A stretch of 64,000 nucleotides of DNA from Euphorbia lathyris (Eukaryota > Streptophyta > Magnoliopsida > Malpighiales > Euphorbiaceae). Positions within the stretch are counted from its first letter, which is position 1. Every line of letters begins with the position of its first letter. Shown piece by piece: positions 32,957-44,833 of the stretch. Below the pieces are notes generated by a model. It did not search any database and was not told where the DNA came from. It worked only from the letters and a program-made list of their open reading frames with translations. The translations under genes were made by a program, and so were the position numbers. The DNA lies in NCBI RefSeq assembly GCF_963576675.1, contig NC_088918.1, positions 30,537,501-30,601,500 on the forward strand. The letters run 5' to 3'.

Positions 32957-34687
32957 CTAGACACTCTCCAATGCTTGCTGGCACTTATCATTCCAAACCG
33001 TGGGTTGATCTTTCCATAGCAGCTTAAAGACCGGCTCGCAGATCGCAGTGAGTCGTGCTATGAACCGACTGATATACTGAACCTGCCCCAGAAATCCTCT
33101 CACTTCTTTCTCATTTCTTGGTGCCGAAATTTCCTGTATGGCCTTTACCTTATCGGGATCCACCTCGATCCCCTTGTTACTGATCACGTAGCCTAAGATT
33201 TTCCCCGATGAAACACCAAAGAAGCACTTCTTCGGGTTCAACCTTAGCTTGAATTCTGCAATTCGGGCCAAAAACTTCTCAAGTGCAGCAAAATGCCCCT
33301 CTCTTGTCTCCGATTTGACCATCATGTCATCCACATAGACTTCCACTTCCTTGTGTATCACATCGTGGAACAGTGCCGTGGCCATTCGCTGGTAAGTTGC
33401 CCCAGTGTTTTTCAAACCAAATTGCATTACTCTATAGCAGTACGTTCCCCACTCAGTTGTGAATGAGGTCTTTGCTTTGTGCTTCTCGGCCATCTGAACT
33501 TGCATGTAGCCCATGAAACCATCCACGTTCGTGTGTAAGACGATTGATGTTGCACTATCAATCAATACATCGATGTGAGGCAATGCAAACTCATCTTTGG
33601 GGCACGCCTTGTTGAGATCTCTATAATCAACGCACATTCTCACTTTACCGTCCTTCTTCGCGATTGGCACTACATTTGTGACCCAAGGGGGATAGTCGAT
33701 TACTTCGATGAAACCTGCTTCTAACTGTTTCTTCACTTCCTCTCTGATCTTATCTGCCCATTCTGGCCTCATGCGTCGGAGTTTCTGTTTCACAGGCTTA
33801 GCATCAGGGTATGTCGGAATACGGTGAGTTACGATTGATTGATCGATCCCCGGCATGTCTTCGTACGTCCAAGCAAACACTATTTCGTATTTTTTAATTA
33901 TTCTCTCAAATTCTTTTCTATCTTCAATAGTTAATTCTTGAGCAATTTGTATAAGTTTAGGATTTTCATCTGTGCCAAGATTGAAAGTTGACATTTCTAT
34001 TGCATTGATTTCAAATGTAGGCATGTTATATGAATGAGAATGCATGGAATGATCAGAATCAACATCAAGCAAGTAAGCAAAATCAGAATTCATTTCATTG
34101 ATAGCATTGGCGAGTACATCATCAGATTCAAACAAAGCGGTAATACAATTGTCATCAACAGGGTTCTCGGGTTTCTCATAGGCCTTGGAGGTGTCGGGCT
34201 CATCCACCGCTCCCACAGTGGCTTCCATTGTGATGACCTGCTCCTCGGCATTAAGATCTAACATCATGATCTCCTCGATGAAGCAGCTTGCTTCTCCTTT
34301 GCCCCAGCTGGTGACATCGTTGAAAATCTCAAAGCCTGGCAGAATTTTTCCTTCGATCCCCCCAGCCATTTCTAGCTCATCATCAGACTCATCCCAGATA
34401 TTGATCGGAGCTCTCTGATTGATACCTTCCTCGTCCGAGGAACTTCCCCAAATATCCACGACCATTAGGTCCATCATATGAGGGACATTCGGATTCACAT
34501 AAGAGGGGTCTGACGATCCATACAAAGCCCAGCCTATCAGCTCGTCGTAGTCCCTGAGGAACACCCCGTTCATTCTTCTAGCCACGAGCGGAATAGCACC
34601 CTTTCGGATGCACATGAGTTGCTCCTGATCGCTCAAGGTGACCCGACATGAGGCATACTTGAACCTCCATCTTCTTGCATATTCCAT
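32957..34687 (-). CDS. Tat pol: fourth gag repeat C-part, acidic linker, reverse transcriptase
   Basis: A 576-residue frame. Residues 1-45 finish the fourth gag-like repeat (MEYARRWRF, SDQEQL). Residues ~60-240 are an acidic linker (WGSSSDEEG, DESDDELE); no DTG/DSG protease motif is visible, although protease is expected here in the family. Residues ~270-560 are reverse transcriptase: PVKQKLRRMRPEW, CVDYRDLNKACPKDEF, first Asp in NVDGFMGYMQ, and YVDDMMV for the second and third. Following TAG at 32957, RNase H continues in the same frame. Confidence 0.88.
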   Translation of the reverse strand: MEYARRWRFKYASCRVTLSDQEQLMCIRKGAIPLVARRMNGVFLRDYDELIGWALYGSSDPSYVNPNVPHMMDLMVVDIWGSSSDEEGINQRAPINIWDESDDELEMAGGIEGKILPGFEIFNDVTSWGKGEASCFIEEIMMLDLNAEEQVITMEATVGAVDEPDTSKAYEKPENPVDDNCITALFESDDVLANAINEMNSDFAYLLDVDSDHSMHSHSYNMPTFEINAIEMSTFNLGTDENPKLIQIAQELTIEDRKEFERIIKKYEIVFAWTYEDMPGIDQSIVTHRIPTYPDAKPVKQKLRRMRPEWADKIREEVKKQLEAGFIEVIDYPPWVTNVVPIAKKDGKVRMCVDYRDLNKACPKDEFALPHIDVLIDSATSIVLHTNVDGFMGYMQVQMAEKHKAKTSFTTEWGTYCYRVMQFGLKNTGATYQRMATALFHDVIHKEVEVYVDDMMVKSETREGHFAALEKFLARIAEFKLRLNPKKCFFGVSSGKILGYVISNKGIEVDPDKVKAIQEISAPRNEKEVRGFLGQVQYISRFIARLTAICEPVFKLLWKDQPTVWNDKCQQALESV

Positions 34688-36661
34688 GAATGCTTCCTCG
34701 GGAAACTATTTGATCATTTCCAAATCTTCCAACGACCCTGTCCACAGAATGTATATCTCATATCTCCGTACAAAGGCCTCCATGAGGGATCCCCAGTCCC
34801 CCTTGGTCTTCCCCGAGAGCATTCGGTACCATATCAAAGCTTACCTCGTAAGCGTCTTTGGAAAGTGTTGGATCAATTCACTTCGATAGAGTCCCGCATC
34901 AAACATGTGGGTTCGGAAACGGTTTACGTGGTCGATGGGGTTCTCATCTCCCCTGTACTTAGCCATGGTTAATACCGCCTCTGGTGTCTCCTCATCGGGT
35001 GACTCAGGCATTTTCTCTAGGCGTCCCCATGCAGTGTACTTCTTGATGAACCTCTTAGTCATTTCTGCCCAATCTGCTTTAACATGCATTGGAAGAGACA
35101 TGTACCACACCAGTGACTCTCCTGCCAATGAGTTGCAAAACAAGCTCATAATCTCCTCCTCTTTGAAGCCTAGAGGACCCATAGCCGACAGATAAAAATG
35201 CAGGTGCTCCATGGGGTCCTTCCCTTCATTATACTTACTGACGGCAGGTAACGGGCGCCTGATAGGCCCAATTTGCATTGCGCTATGTTTCGCCACCCGT
35301 GCTTTGGCTCTCCTATACTCCATTAAAAACAAGCTCGACATCAGTGACCAATCATGCTTAGTCGAGTCAGGTAATGCTTGAAACCACTTCAAAGGCACCC
35401 CCACCAGCGAAAGATAGAACCATGGAGCGACTTCTTCTATTTTGTATGGCTCCCCAAATATAGCACACACGTATCCGTATAAATGAGCTTCGGGGTCTTC
35501 TACCCCACTGAACAATTTCAGCACAGGCATGATCCTCCGAGATGATACCCCCTCGGTTTCGTCAGTTTTAGTTCTATCATCCATCACTTCTTCCGTTGGC
35601 TCTTCCTCCAAAACAGACACATACAAACCATTTCCCACGTTCCTCTTCTCATCGGAGTCCAACAACTCCTCCTTAAATTCACAGAATGATCCCACCACAA
35701 AATTTTCCTCCAGCCCAGATCTACTTGCGCTCACCCCATGGCTAGTTTTCTTGATGGCATTGAGTTCAAGAACTCCTATTATGACGGGTTCTACGTGAGC
35801 ACTCGGCCCTCCAGCACCGTTCCCCAACTTCCTCCGCTTAGCATGAGATATTTTCGGCTCTTCATCAACTGTCAAGGTGTAGCTGTGCATTTGATTGAAA
35901 TTGGTGAAAGGCATATACCGTAGCTCCTCCTTAATATACGGCAAAGTGTTGCCAATTACCATTCGGATCTGGTCCTGCTCCAGCGGTTTCTGTTTCATAA
36001 CTTCCGCCTTGGCTCTCCACCTGCTCATGAAGTCAAACAAGGACTCCCCAGCCTGCTGCTTGGTGCTTTCTAGCTCCTTCAGAGTCACCTCCGACATAGT
36101 GTTGAAGCTATATCGGGTAATGAATGCCTTTGTCAGTTCCTTCCAATCCCTCTTTGTCACTAGCGGTAACGCATGGAACCATATGAGGGCAGCACCCTCC
36201 AGATAAGTATTAAACAGTCTCAAGACTTGCTCCTCAGTTAAGATCGTGTGTTTCATCACAGCAACATACTGATTCATGTGAGCGGTAGGATCCCCCGTTC
36301 CATCGAACTTCTTCATGTCCGGGAGCCGGAATTTCAAAGGCAAAGCAGTTGCCGATAAACAATTCTTCAAATTATAAAAATCCTGACTCCCGGAGCTTCC
36401 TCCACACAAATCATGCACCCCCTGAGTGATGTGCTGCTTCCATTCTTCTTCTTTAACTTTCTCCTTCTCAAGCTGTTTCTGGATGTAATCCTGATAGTCA
36501 TCCTCGTTCCCGAAGCGGGGACCAGTGTTCACGTCATTCTTAGTGCGCTTACTCCCACTCTTGTTATCCTTCAGTGCCAGCCCAGTTAGCTGGTCTAAAA
36601 TTGCAGTCAATTGATCGCTGATATTGTTTACGACTCTTTCTAACCCCTGCAATCCTCTCAT
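34640..36661 (-). CDS. Tat gag with four gag-like repeats
   Basis: Residues 1-100 are helical and charged (VNNISDQLTAILDQL). Residues 108-250 are a complete gag capsid-like domain (MKKFDGTGDPTAHMNQY, LFNTYLEGAALIWF, RDWKELTKAFITRY, then FMSRWRAKAE). Similar motif sets recur at ~377-450 (FSGVEDPEAHLYGY, LKWFQALP, HDWSLM), ~468-543 (YNEGKDPMEHLHFY, LVWYMSLP, ADWAEMTKRFIKKY) and from ~562 (YRGDENPIDHVNRF), continuing past an in-frame TAA at 34841-34843 to a WY..LSG..KGDWGSL block and a second stop at 34706-34708. The upstream frame 36833-36564 overlaps and ends with MSTPDER just before this start, suggesting a one-base shift removed the true N-terminus. No zinc knuckle seen. Confidence 0.85.
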
Positions 36662-36834
36662 CTGGCGTAGACATACTGACAGAATACCGAGCTGACTTGA
36701 ACAAAGATGATTCAGAAGACACTACTCTCGATTCGGAATTGACAAACTGTAGCTGGTCGAACTGCCTGACTAGCCGACTACTTTCGCGGAACCACAACCC
36801 CTTAATGATGACGTCTGCGTGAGCGATATCCATT

Positions 36835-38750
36835 AGTATGTATGCATGATTTTATATGCATGATTCGTGGTGTGTGCGTTTATTTATTTACGGATATATA
36901 AGATAAGAAGAACAAACGTCAGTCTAATTACACGTATCACAACATCTCTCTTCCACCCTTATTCCTCCACACACTCGATGGTCCAAGTCTCTTTCCTAGG
37001 ATTTTGGTTTGGGGCTCACATTGCGGTCCAGGGGACGCGTGATGCCGTCGATTATTGCGGAAAAATAAATCATTCACTAGAAAATACAGTTCGTTTTGAC
37101 GTATCAACGTTCAGTGATTAAGATATCGACCAAATTGGATTGTCCTTTCGGAATAACTCGTCTTTTGTCATTTTGCGAGATACATTAGTCCGGGTTTTAA
37201 CTCCCTTCTGAGCGTATCTCGGATTTTAGACGTGGCGTGAGTTACTCTTTTGGTTCAATCGTTCGTTATTGACAATGACTCGTTCCCCTTTATTCGCGTG
37301 GGTTCGTATCTCAATTTTTGGATTACGATGGGATCTTTTGGATCTATCGAGAGACGCAACCACGTGTTTATTTAGTGATGAAATCACTTTTTGGATTTTA
37401 TTTTAGGGAACGGACTCATCGCGTAACGTGTTTGTTTTTAGCGTCAAGAATCCGTTTGCTCGTTTTGGCTACGTGAAAAGACGGCGAGTCTTACTCGAGC
37501 GCACGATAATCTTTCGGCTATTAACAACTCTTTATTTCTTCCAATTTACGGGATATATCATCCTAACGTGGTTATAGGAAATCAACGTTTCGTTTAATCT
37601 CAAGCTTATTCGAAGCAAGGCTATTACCGTTCTCCTCATTTAGACACGAATCGAGCAAACACGCAAATCGGGCCATATTTCTTGTGGTTTTGGTAACGGT
37701 CGAAATGATCGAGCCATTAGTCAAATCCACAGTCTCGTCCATATGGTGCAATCATGCGGTTTCTTAGCTTGATTCGGCTTCGTGATTTTAAACGGCGTAT
37801 ATACCAGTTCGAGGCACATATTTAACGGAATTGGTTCATTTTCTTTAACTACTCTCGGGATTGACATATATCGTAGATACAGAATGATTTTGGTCGTTTG
37901 TTTATTTTTGCTTTTCTTTCATTTAGTCACTTTTGCGGATACGTCCATTTCTCCTTAGAACAACGCAAGGTGTAACGTAAGAGTTTGTCTTTTATTTGGA
38001 AGGGACGGGCCAAGTTTATGAAACTCTTTACGTTACAACGGGGTCGTTCTAAACAGAAATGTTCTTCTTTTTCGTTTTGTCATAATCTCGCTTTATCCCA
38101 ACGTATTAAAGAATGTGAACAACGATTATCGTTAATATAGTCTTTTGAATTGAGATATAACCATCCTTAATACCAAACCGATTTGTACTAATACGTGCTT
38201 ACGTCATAACGCATTTCCTGAACATGTGCCTTCTTCGGGACACGAAAAGGGACTAGGCGGGCCGCACAAGTTCATTCATACGAGATGACTAAGTCGTCTT
38301 TAGTTCGAATCGTTTCAATGTTTTGGGGTAGTTTATATATCGGTTCAAGAGTATATATTAACGTATCGTTTCATTTTCTTTACATAGTTTAGGATTAGAC
38401 ACGTATCATGGCAATTTGAAAACACGAATTGATTCATTTATCACATCAAAAATGGTAACAGGTAATCCTATGGCAACTTCTAAGGCTACTATATGCTGAC
38501 ACGGCTGATCGCGGGACCTCACAGGACCGCACAAATTCGCCCCTAACGAATGGATGGGGACCCTTTGGCGCCTTACTGTAAGGGAGAACTTACACTAGCC
38601 TCTTTCGAGCGACGAATGGACTCTCGCTAGAGGTTTCACGGAAATTACCCAAAAGGTTTGCAATAATGCTTATGAATGCATATGAAAAGAAATAATACGA
38701 TCCGTCCCCATTAAGGGCTTAATACACGCCTTCTGGAATCAAATTTCTCG
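36835..38750 (-). other. Tat 5' leader, no ORF
   Basis: About 1.9 kb between PBS and gag with no convincing frame on the minus strand. Ogre elements often have an extra ORF here; none is visible. Nothing else recognised. Confidence 0.6.
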
Positions 38751-38770
38751 CTTCCCCAGCAGAGTCGCCA
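38751..38770 (-). promoter_or_regulatory. Tat primer-binding site
   Basis: Minus strand TGGCGACTCTGCTGGGGAAG starts two bases inside the 5' LTR. It resembles the tRNA-Arg-type PBS reported for Ogre elements; the tRNA identity was not checked. Confidence 0.75.
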
Positions 38771-38772
38771 CT

Positions 38773-41617
38773 TGTAGGTGCCGTGGCCTCGCCCGGGAGG
38801 ACCGGGGGGTGGACACCATTGACGACAGATGCTGTGATTTGCGCCGAAAGCAACCAATCGCGGAATCAAGCTGCTCGGCAGGACCGGAGCCTGGAGTATG
38901 GAAGAGTCGCCACCCACGAATGGGAAAATGAACACCGATCCCTTGCGGGAGACCGGTGAGGGTTCGGGAAACTTAGGTACGAGCCGAGAAGGCTAGCTCC
39001 TTTCCGGAGAAAGGCTACTAGGCACCCCGACATCGCCCGGTTATGAACCACCGGCCTCCTACTTAGCGTGTTAGGCGATAACGGACTAATCGTATATTTC
39101 TTTAAGTTTAAAATTCATTTGAAACCTTTTCTTTCTCGCTTTGAAACCGTTTTGAGCATGTTATTGAAAGCCATTTTATTAAAGAATCACCCATTTTGCA
39201 TGAATTTAAAGCGTATAGGAGAGAGAGGGGGATAGAAGAAAGAATTGATTTATTTACAGTGTGAGTTATGCTTTATATCATATATTACATCTACGCTAAT
39301 CTCACTCCCAAAAACGAGTTTATTTACATGGCTCGTACCTTAATCACTGTTGGAACGACTTAGGTACGTTTCAAAACCCCGTTAGTTTATATGATGTTCA
39401 CTTGAATCGCCGTTGGAACAACTCGAGTGTTTGAAAACGTTGAAATGAGAAGTTTTAACAAGAAAACGTGATTAAGCATACAAGTCCATTAATTTTGTAC
39501 AAAACTGTTTAGTTAGGAAAACGATTTAAAACTCTGTTATTTACAATGAAAACGGTTTTAATTACAAGGTTTGCTTAATTCGTCGTTGGAACGAATTAAG
39601 GTTTCGAGACGTGACATTTTAGAAAACCACTTGGAACCAAAAAGAAATAAAAAACTCTTATTTACATTTTTCAAAGTCTCCAAATGCCTTTAATTTACAC
39701 AATTGAATTGAAATCCTTTCGTGGCTTATTTTCCCCATTTTCACTCTATTTAACCTTCATAATCACAACAATTAATAAATCAAGGCCAAATTCATCCAAC
39801 CAAATACATTTGAAATATACACATATATACAAAAATAGAGTGAAAATACATATATATATACATTTTTATCCAAAAATAGAGATATATCTATAGATGAAAA
39901 CGAGTAAAAGATACTATATGGTATGATAAAGAAAATGAAAAATACTAAATATAATGCATTCTTATTCTAATTCAAAACATGTAAAACAATGAACAAAGTT
40001 CATAAATGTGAAGAATATCATTTGGTTCAAACTAGTTTTAAGTAATAAATATATAGAAAATAACTTTCATCCTAAATAACGACTAATATAACTTGAATGA
40101 GCCAAAAACTATATATGTATACAAATATAATACTTTACAAAACCAAATCAAAATGAATTAGGTTCCAAATATGAAATATATAGCTACATAATACGTAATT
40201 AATAGTTATAGGACTCAAAAATAATTTTTATAAATATAGTACATAATTAAATACCTATGTATACAAGTATAAATATCAAAAAGTTGAGAAAAGGGGGTTA
40301 AAAGGGGAATTTTCGGATTCCAGTAGATTACCGACGGAAAATCCGTCGCTAATCTGCTGTTAGTGACAGAAATGGCAGAATATTAACAGCAGTCCTTATA
40401 CTTTCCAGATTCATTAGATGGCTTTAAATCTACTCTATTCTATCATTTTGGGCCTCCGAACTACCCCAAATCGGGTCATAGTCTACAACGGAACCTCCCT
40501 AAACGATGTTTTATTTTAAAACGTTAATTAAAAAGGATTTTTCTAAAATTTATATGTATACAACGTTTTAATCCCGAACTACCCTCAAACGGGATCACGG
40601 TTCGTATTGGGACTTAAGACGAGGTTTTTTATTTCAAAACAAAACTAAACGTTTATTTATTGCGTGACGGAATTTTAAATAAATACGGGAAAATAAATAA
40701 ATGTGATAAATAAATAACTAAATAAATAAATAAAACTACATCCTAAAAATAAATAAATGAAGAAAATAAATAACATAAATAAAATAAAACGAGTCTAGTC
40801 CTCGGATAATACTTCAAGATCGGTATTGACAGCTGAAGTCGATTGATTCCACGAATTATGATTTTTCGGTGTTTTGGTAAAATATTTAACTTTTACGAAA
40901 TTTGGATTGTTTAGGAAAAAAATGTTTTCTCCCAAAAAAATTAACTTTCTCTCTCTAAAAATGTCTAGAGTAAGAAGCTCCCAAAAATCCTCCTTCCAAA
41001 TGCATGGGGATCCGTGCCATTTATAGGCACGGATCGCAAGAAGTTTTGGACGTCGCCCGACGGGAGTTAGGCGACGCCCAAAACAGGTTGGGCGAACGCC
41101 CAACTTGAGTTGGGCGACGCCCCACTTCAGTTGGTCGATCGCCCCACGTCGTTGGGCGTCCGCCCAACGTCGTCGGGCATCGTCCGACGATGGCCAGGCG
41201 ATGCCCGACACGGCCGGGCGGTTGTCGAACGGCCGTCGAGCGACGTTGACCATGCGTCGGGCTGTGCCCGACGCTCGACGGTCGACGCCCACTCTCCGAC
41301 GGGCGACGTCCGACGCTCGGCACGTCGGACGGGCGCCCGATGTCCCGCGCACCGTTGTTTACGGAGCGACGATCGCTGCTGGGAGCGTCATTCGTCACTC
41401 ACCGGCCGACGCTCGGCCTCCGGGGCCTTATCGCTCACTATCGTAACAATGAACGTGCCCGACCTCACTCAGGAGACGCTGAATTTGTTAGCAGGGCTTT
41501 CAAGTACTGGCTCCCCGAGCTTTTCTGTTTATTTTTAAATTTTCTAATTAATGGAATCAACCGACTTGGCCGTTTATCGTGGGTTTTCGTCACAGGTCCT
41601 CCGACTCGGTGTCTACA
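38773..41617 (-). repeat. Tat element 5' LTR
   Basis: Promoter-bearing LTR for the minus-strand transcript. TATA region at about 41017-41026 has a substitution relative to the other copies (minus strand CTATAAATGG). Palindrome array at 41087-41168. Bounded by CCAGG at 41618-41622. Confidence 0.92.
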
Positions 41618-43063
41618 CCAGGTACTTATTCGGGGCTCCTGAGAGCCTTGAAGAGGTACCAACAGGCCCCCTTTTATCCCAAATATCCAAAGAGCTATGG
41701 TTATTTTTCTGATTACCCTTAGGTTTTTTCATATTTGTTTTATTGACCCCCATAACCTTTCCATTTGAATTATCAACATAGGTTTTCGGGATACTAACCT
41801 CATTATGCTTCTTTTTCCCAAATGAGGCATGATTCTGGGAGCTCCCCAAGGCAACAACTTTGGACTCAAACAGAGGGTTAACAGTCTCTACTTTATTGGC
41901 CTCCGGCTCAGCAGATTCTAACCTTAGCATGCTTAGCTCCATATGCTCGTTTGCGTGATCAGATTCATGAGCATCCTCAATAGATATGACCTCAAATCTA
42001 GATCCAGAACTGAGGGCTGTTTCATCACCAGAACCAAGTGTCTTATTAGGGGGCTTTTCCTTGATCTCAGGGGCAATCTGGAGAGAATTCATCTCCTTTC
42101 TAATGTCAGGAGGATGATTCTGAACAACAGTTGCCCGAGTCCTTCATCCAACCGACCTCTTAGCTAACATCCAGGGGCCAAAGTTCCTCCTTTCACCTTG
42201 AATCCCCTCTTCTCTTTCTTTATCAGCCACCATAACCTCTTCGACCAGCTTCTCTTTCTTTGGACACCCTTCATAAGTATGGCCAAACATACCACACTCA
42301 TAGTAAATATTATGAATGCCTTTATATTCAATATAGTAAACTGAATTCTGAATACAGAATTTAGACAAAAGAGGTTTAGCTAGATCGATATCAATACAGA
42401 CCTGACAAATTTACCTCTCACTGCCCCAATGGTGGTTTTATCCACATGGTGAACTTTCCCAACAAGACCACCAACTTTATTAAGAAAGCTTTCATTATAG
42501 TATTCAATAGGTAAACCCGGGAATCTTACCCAAGTAAGAATCCTATTAACCGAACAGTCATGAGGATTAAAATTAGGGACCCATGGCCTTAATGCCAGAA
42601 CATGATTAGCAATGATATAAGGGCCACCATTAATGACAGCATTAAAGTCCTCCGCCCTAGTAAATTTGATCATAGAATAGTCATTCTCTAAGTCAGTAAT
42701 GGTGACTTTCCCTTTTTTAGCCCACTGCGCCTGGATTCTCTGAGCAAAATAATTAAAACTAATCCTTTTACCAAGCACAGTAACTATTAGAGCTAACTTC
42801 CATTTAGACCTGAGGGCGCGTTTATCCGCTGAGGATAGCCGAATCACAGGACATAACGGGTCATCCTGTTCTCCATCCGCAACATCAGAGTCAAAATAGG
42901 CCTCCTCAGACTCATCTTCTACAATTTCTTCATCTAACACGGGTTCTTCCTCGACCACCCCCATCACTATATCTCTCCAGGAGTTTTTCCCCAAGCCTTG
43001 CTCGTTAGATTTACTATTTAAAGCATCAACAAATGTCCTAGAACCCAAATTCAAATTGGACAT
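41618..43063 (-). pseudogene. LINE A ORF1, DUF4283 and zinc knuckle, frame-broken
   Basis: The first frame (43063-42380) has an acidic N-terminus and a DUF4283-type domain (ALIVTVLGKRISFNYFAQRI, LTWVRFPGLPIEYY, VDKTTIGAVRGKFVR). A shift near 42400 leads to a frame (42368-42144) with YYECGMFGHTYEGCPKKE, a C-x2/4-C knuckle missing the ideal first Cys spacing, and another break leads to a Ser/Glu/Lys-rich tail (42092-41618). ORF1 proteins of plant L1s bind the element RNA. The frame runs into the Tat insertion. Confidence 0.8.
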
Positions 43064-43802
43064 TGACCTGACGTGAACCGCAGCCCCCTAGACTGTCGGC
43101 CCGCCCTCCTGGACTGCCGGCCCGCCCTCCTGGACTGCCGGCCTCGCCTCCCCCTTCTCCCTTGGAAGGGATACGAAATCCCCGCCTGCCCCATGCCTCG
43201 CCTCCCCTTTCTCCCCTGAAACAGAACCGGAAACCTCGCCTGCCCCTTGCCTCGCCTCCCCCTTCTCCCCTGGAACAGATCCAAAATCCCCGCCTGACCC
43301 CAACCCTGTCGGCCCCTTACCGCCCATCTCCCTCTCCCCTTCCGCACCCAGATCTGCCCCGCAGATACCCCCAGCCGGCAGATCCGGTCTCCCCACACCC
43401 AGCCGCGGCACCCCACCACCAACCGCCGGCCTCTCCCTCTCCCTCGATCTATCCCGCTACCTCTCGCCCTCATTGCCATTTCTCTCGCCTTTCTCTCGCT
43501 CTCTCGACCTCATCCTTTTCCTTCTTTTTTTTTCTTTTCTATTCTATAAATGACATACACTAATTATATACACTAATTATATAATAAATCTAATTTCTAA
43601 TTATATTTAATTTATTTTGGTCTGTTCGGTTAATTCGGTAATTTTGATTTAAAAACCGAACCGACCGAAATTACCGAAATATTATAAAAATAAAACCGAA
43701 ACCGAACCTAATAGACCAAAAACCGAACTGAACAAACCGAAATTCATCGGGTCGGTCGGTTATTTCGGTCCATTTCGGTTTTTGAACACCCCTAATATTG
43801 TT

Positions 43803-44672
43803 AGTTTAGACATTAAGACCAATTTTGTGTTTAGTCTCTAAAATCAGTCTCTGGCTATTGTTTCCATGTAGTATTATAGAGTAATAACATTAAATTTGAT
43901 GGAATTCAGAAAGAAAAATAAATAAAGGAAAAAAGATTAGGAAATTTATTTTTGGAAAAAAAACCAAAAAGAACAACAATAAAGCCCAAAATTGTATTAT
44001 GTGCCGCAACAAAATTAGTTAATTCATGATGGAATTAAGTAACATAACATTCAATCTAATGCAACAGATAATTCATGATAATGTACATTCTAGTGCTGTA
44101 ATTTTGGATATAATTTTCTGAACTTCATAATCATGAGTTGTATCATAAAGAGTAAAAATTAATTAATTATATCAAAATACTAATCTATATATCTGTATAA
44201 AATTATTAAAATTTATTTAATAAAAATAAATTTGATGATTAATATAGTACAAAATATTAATCAAACATATATCAGAAATAATAGAAATTCTTTGTTAAAT
44301 TATATTATATAACAATAATATATGGTTACATAAATATATCTATCATAATAATAATAATATATAAAAAAATCATTACCATTATTTATATGTTACGACTTAT
44401 TTAAAAAAATCAATTATCCAAATGTTATACTTAAAAACATATACACATACTATATAATGAAGGAAAAGTCTACTTGGAAAATCTAAATAAAATGGAAGGA
44501 ACAAAGAAACGTAAGCAAATAGTATATACCATTATCCACTCTACCTATCTTTATAACAACTCTGATTACTTTACTACCATTAAAGACCACCTCTTAGTTA
44601 AAGATGTTATTGAAAAGTTGAAACTTGATCTTAGTGATATGAGGGGAAGGTTATAATAGTGGTTCTAATATG
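43803..44672. other. AT-rich host flank with a germin-promoter-like segment
   Basis: No gene seen. A segment at about 44474-44605 (TATATACCATTATCCACTCT.. TATAACAACTCTGATTACTT, CTACCATTAAAGACCACCTC) resembles two segments directly upstream of the germin-like gene (55430-55510 and 55556-55645). Confidence 0.6.
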
Positions 44673-44833
44673 AAAGGACAAAACAAAGATTTTTTATTGG
44701 AAGTAGGGAGGGAGATAAAAGATAGAACATCCCAACTATGTTGGAACCCCCTATAAACTCTTATCCCGACCCAATTTATTAAAGAAGAGAAAGAAAACGT
44801 TCATACAAGAGTAAAGCAAAGTAAAGCACGAAA

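Larger units (their letters stand above)
23583..41617 (-). mobile_element. Tat/Ogre-lineage Ty3 LTR retrotransposon, 18 kb
   Basis: LTRs at 23583-26384 (2802 bp) and 38773-41617 (2845 bp), with TG..CA ends and a 5-bp duplication CCAGG (23578-23582 and 41618-41622). Minus-strand order: 5' LTR, PBS, 1.9-kb leader, gag, RT, RNase H, second RNase H, integrase, 3' region, PPT, 3' LTR. The extra archaeal-type RNase H, large size, long LTRs and long 3' region with tandem repeats identify the Tat clade (Ogre/Retand group). The first ~300 bases of the two LTRs differ at about a dozen sites by eye, so the insertion is not brand-new. A plus-strand plant-mobile-domain gene occupies the 3' region. Confidence 0.93.
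21538..43545 (-). mobile_element. L1-type LINE A, split by a Tat retrotransposon
   Basis: A 22-bp target duplication (21516-21537 and 43546-43567, containing TGACATACACTAATTAT) flanks an L1 on the minus strand. The 5' end is a C/G-rich leader (43080-43545), followed by ORF1 (43063-41618) and ORF2 (23571-21589). The Tat element sits between ORF1 and ORF2. The 3' end at 21538 ends in a short TAATAATA-type tail. Both ORFs are frame-broken and most of the reverse transcriptase is missing. Confidence 0.9.
21012..43794. mobile_element. Non-autonomous hAT-type element, split by nested insertions
   Basis: Left end TAGCGGTGTTCA (21012) and right end, inverted, TAGGGGTGTTCA (43794) make 12-bp TIRs with one mismatch; subterminal sequence is rich in CGGTTCGG words on both sides. 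The 8-bp duplication ATATTGTT occurs at 21004-21011 and 43795-43802. TAGGGGTG termini with 8-bp duplications are typical of hAT elements. Own sequence is 21012-21537 plus 43568-43794 (about 750 bases) without a transposase; everything between is a LINE insertion. Confidence 0.85.

Noticed and set aside
43051..43479. 142-codon Arg/Gly-rich frame and its overlapping 107- and 133-codon frames
   Set aside because: Low-complexity GC-rich 5' leader of LINE A with internal repeats; ORF1 starts at 43063.
44474..44656. 60-codon frame in the LINE B left flank
   Set aside because: Short, AT-rich, and overlaps the germin-promoter-like segment; no homologous protein recognised.
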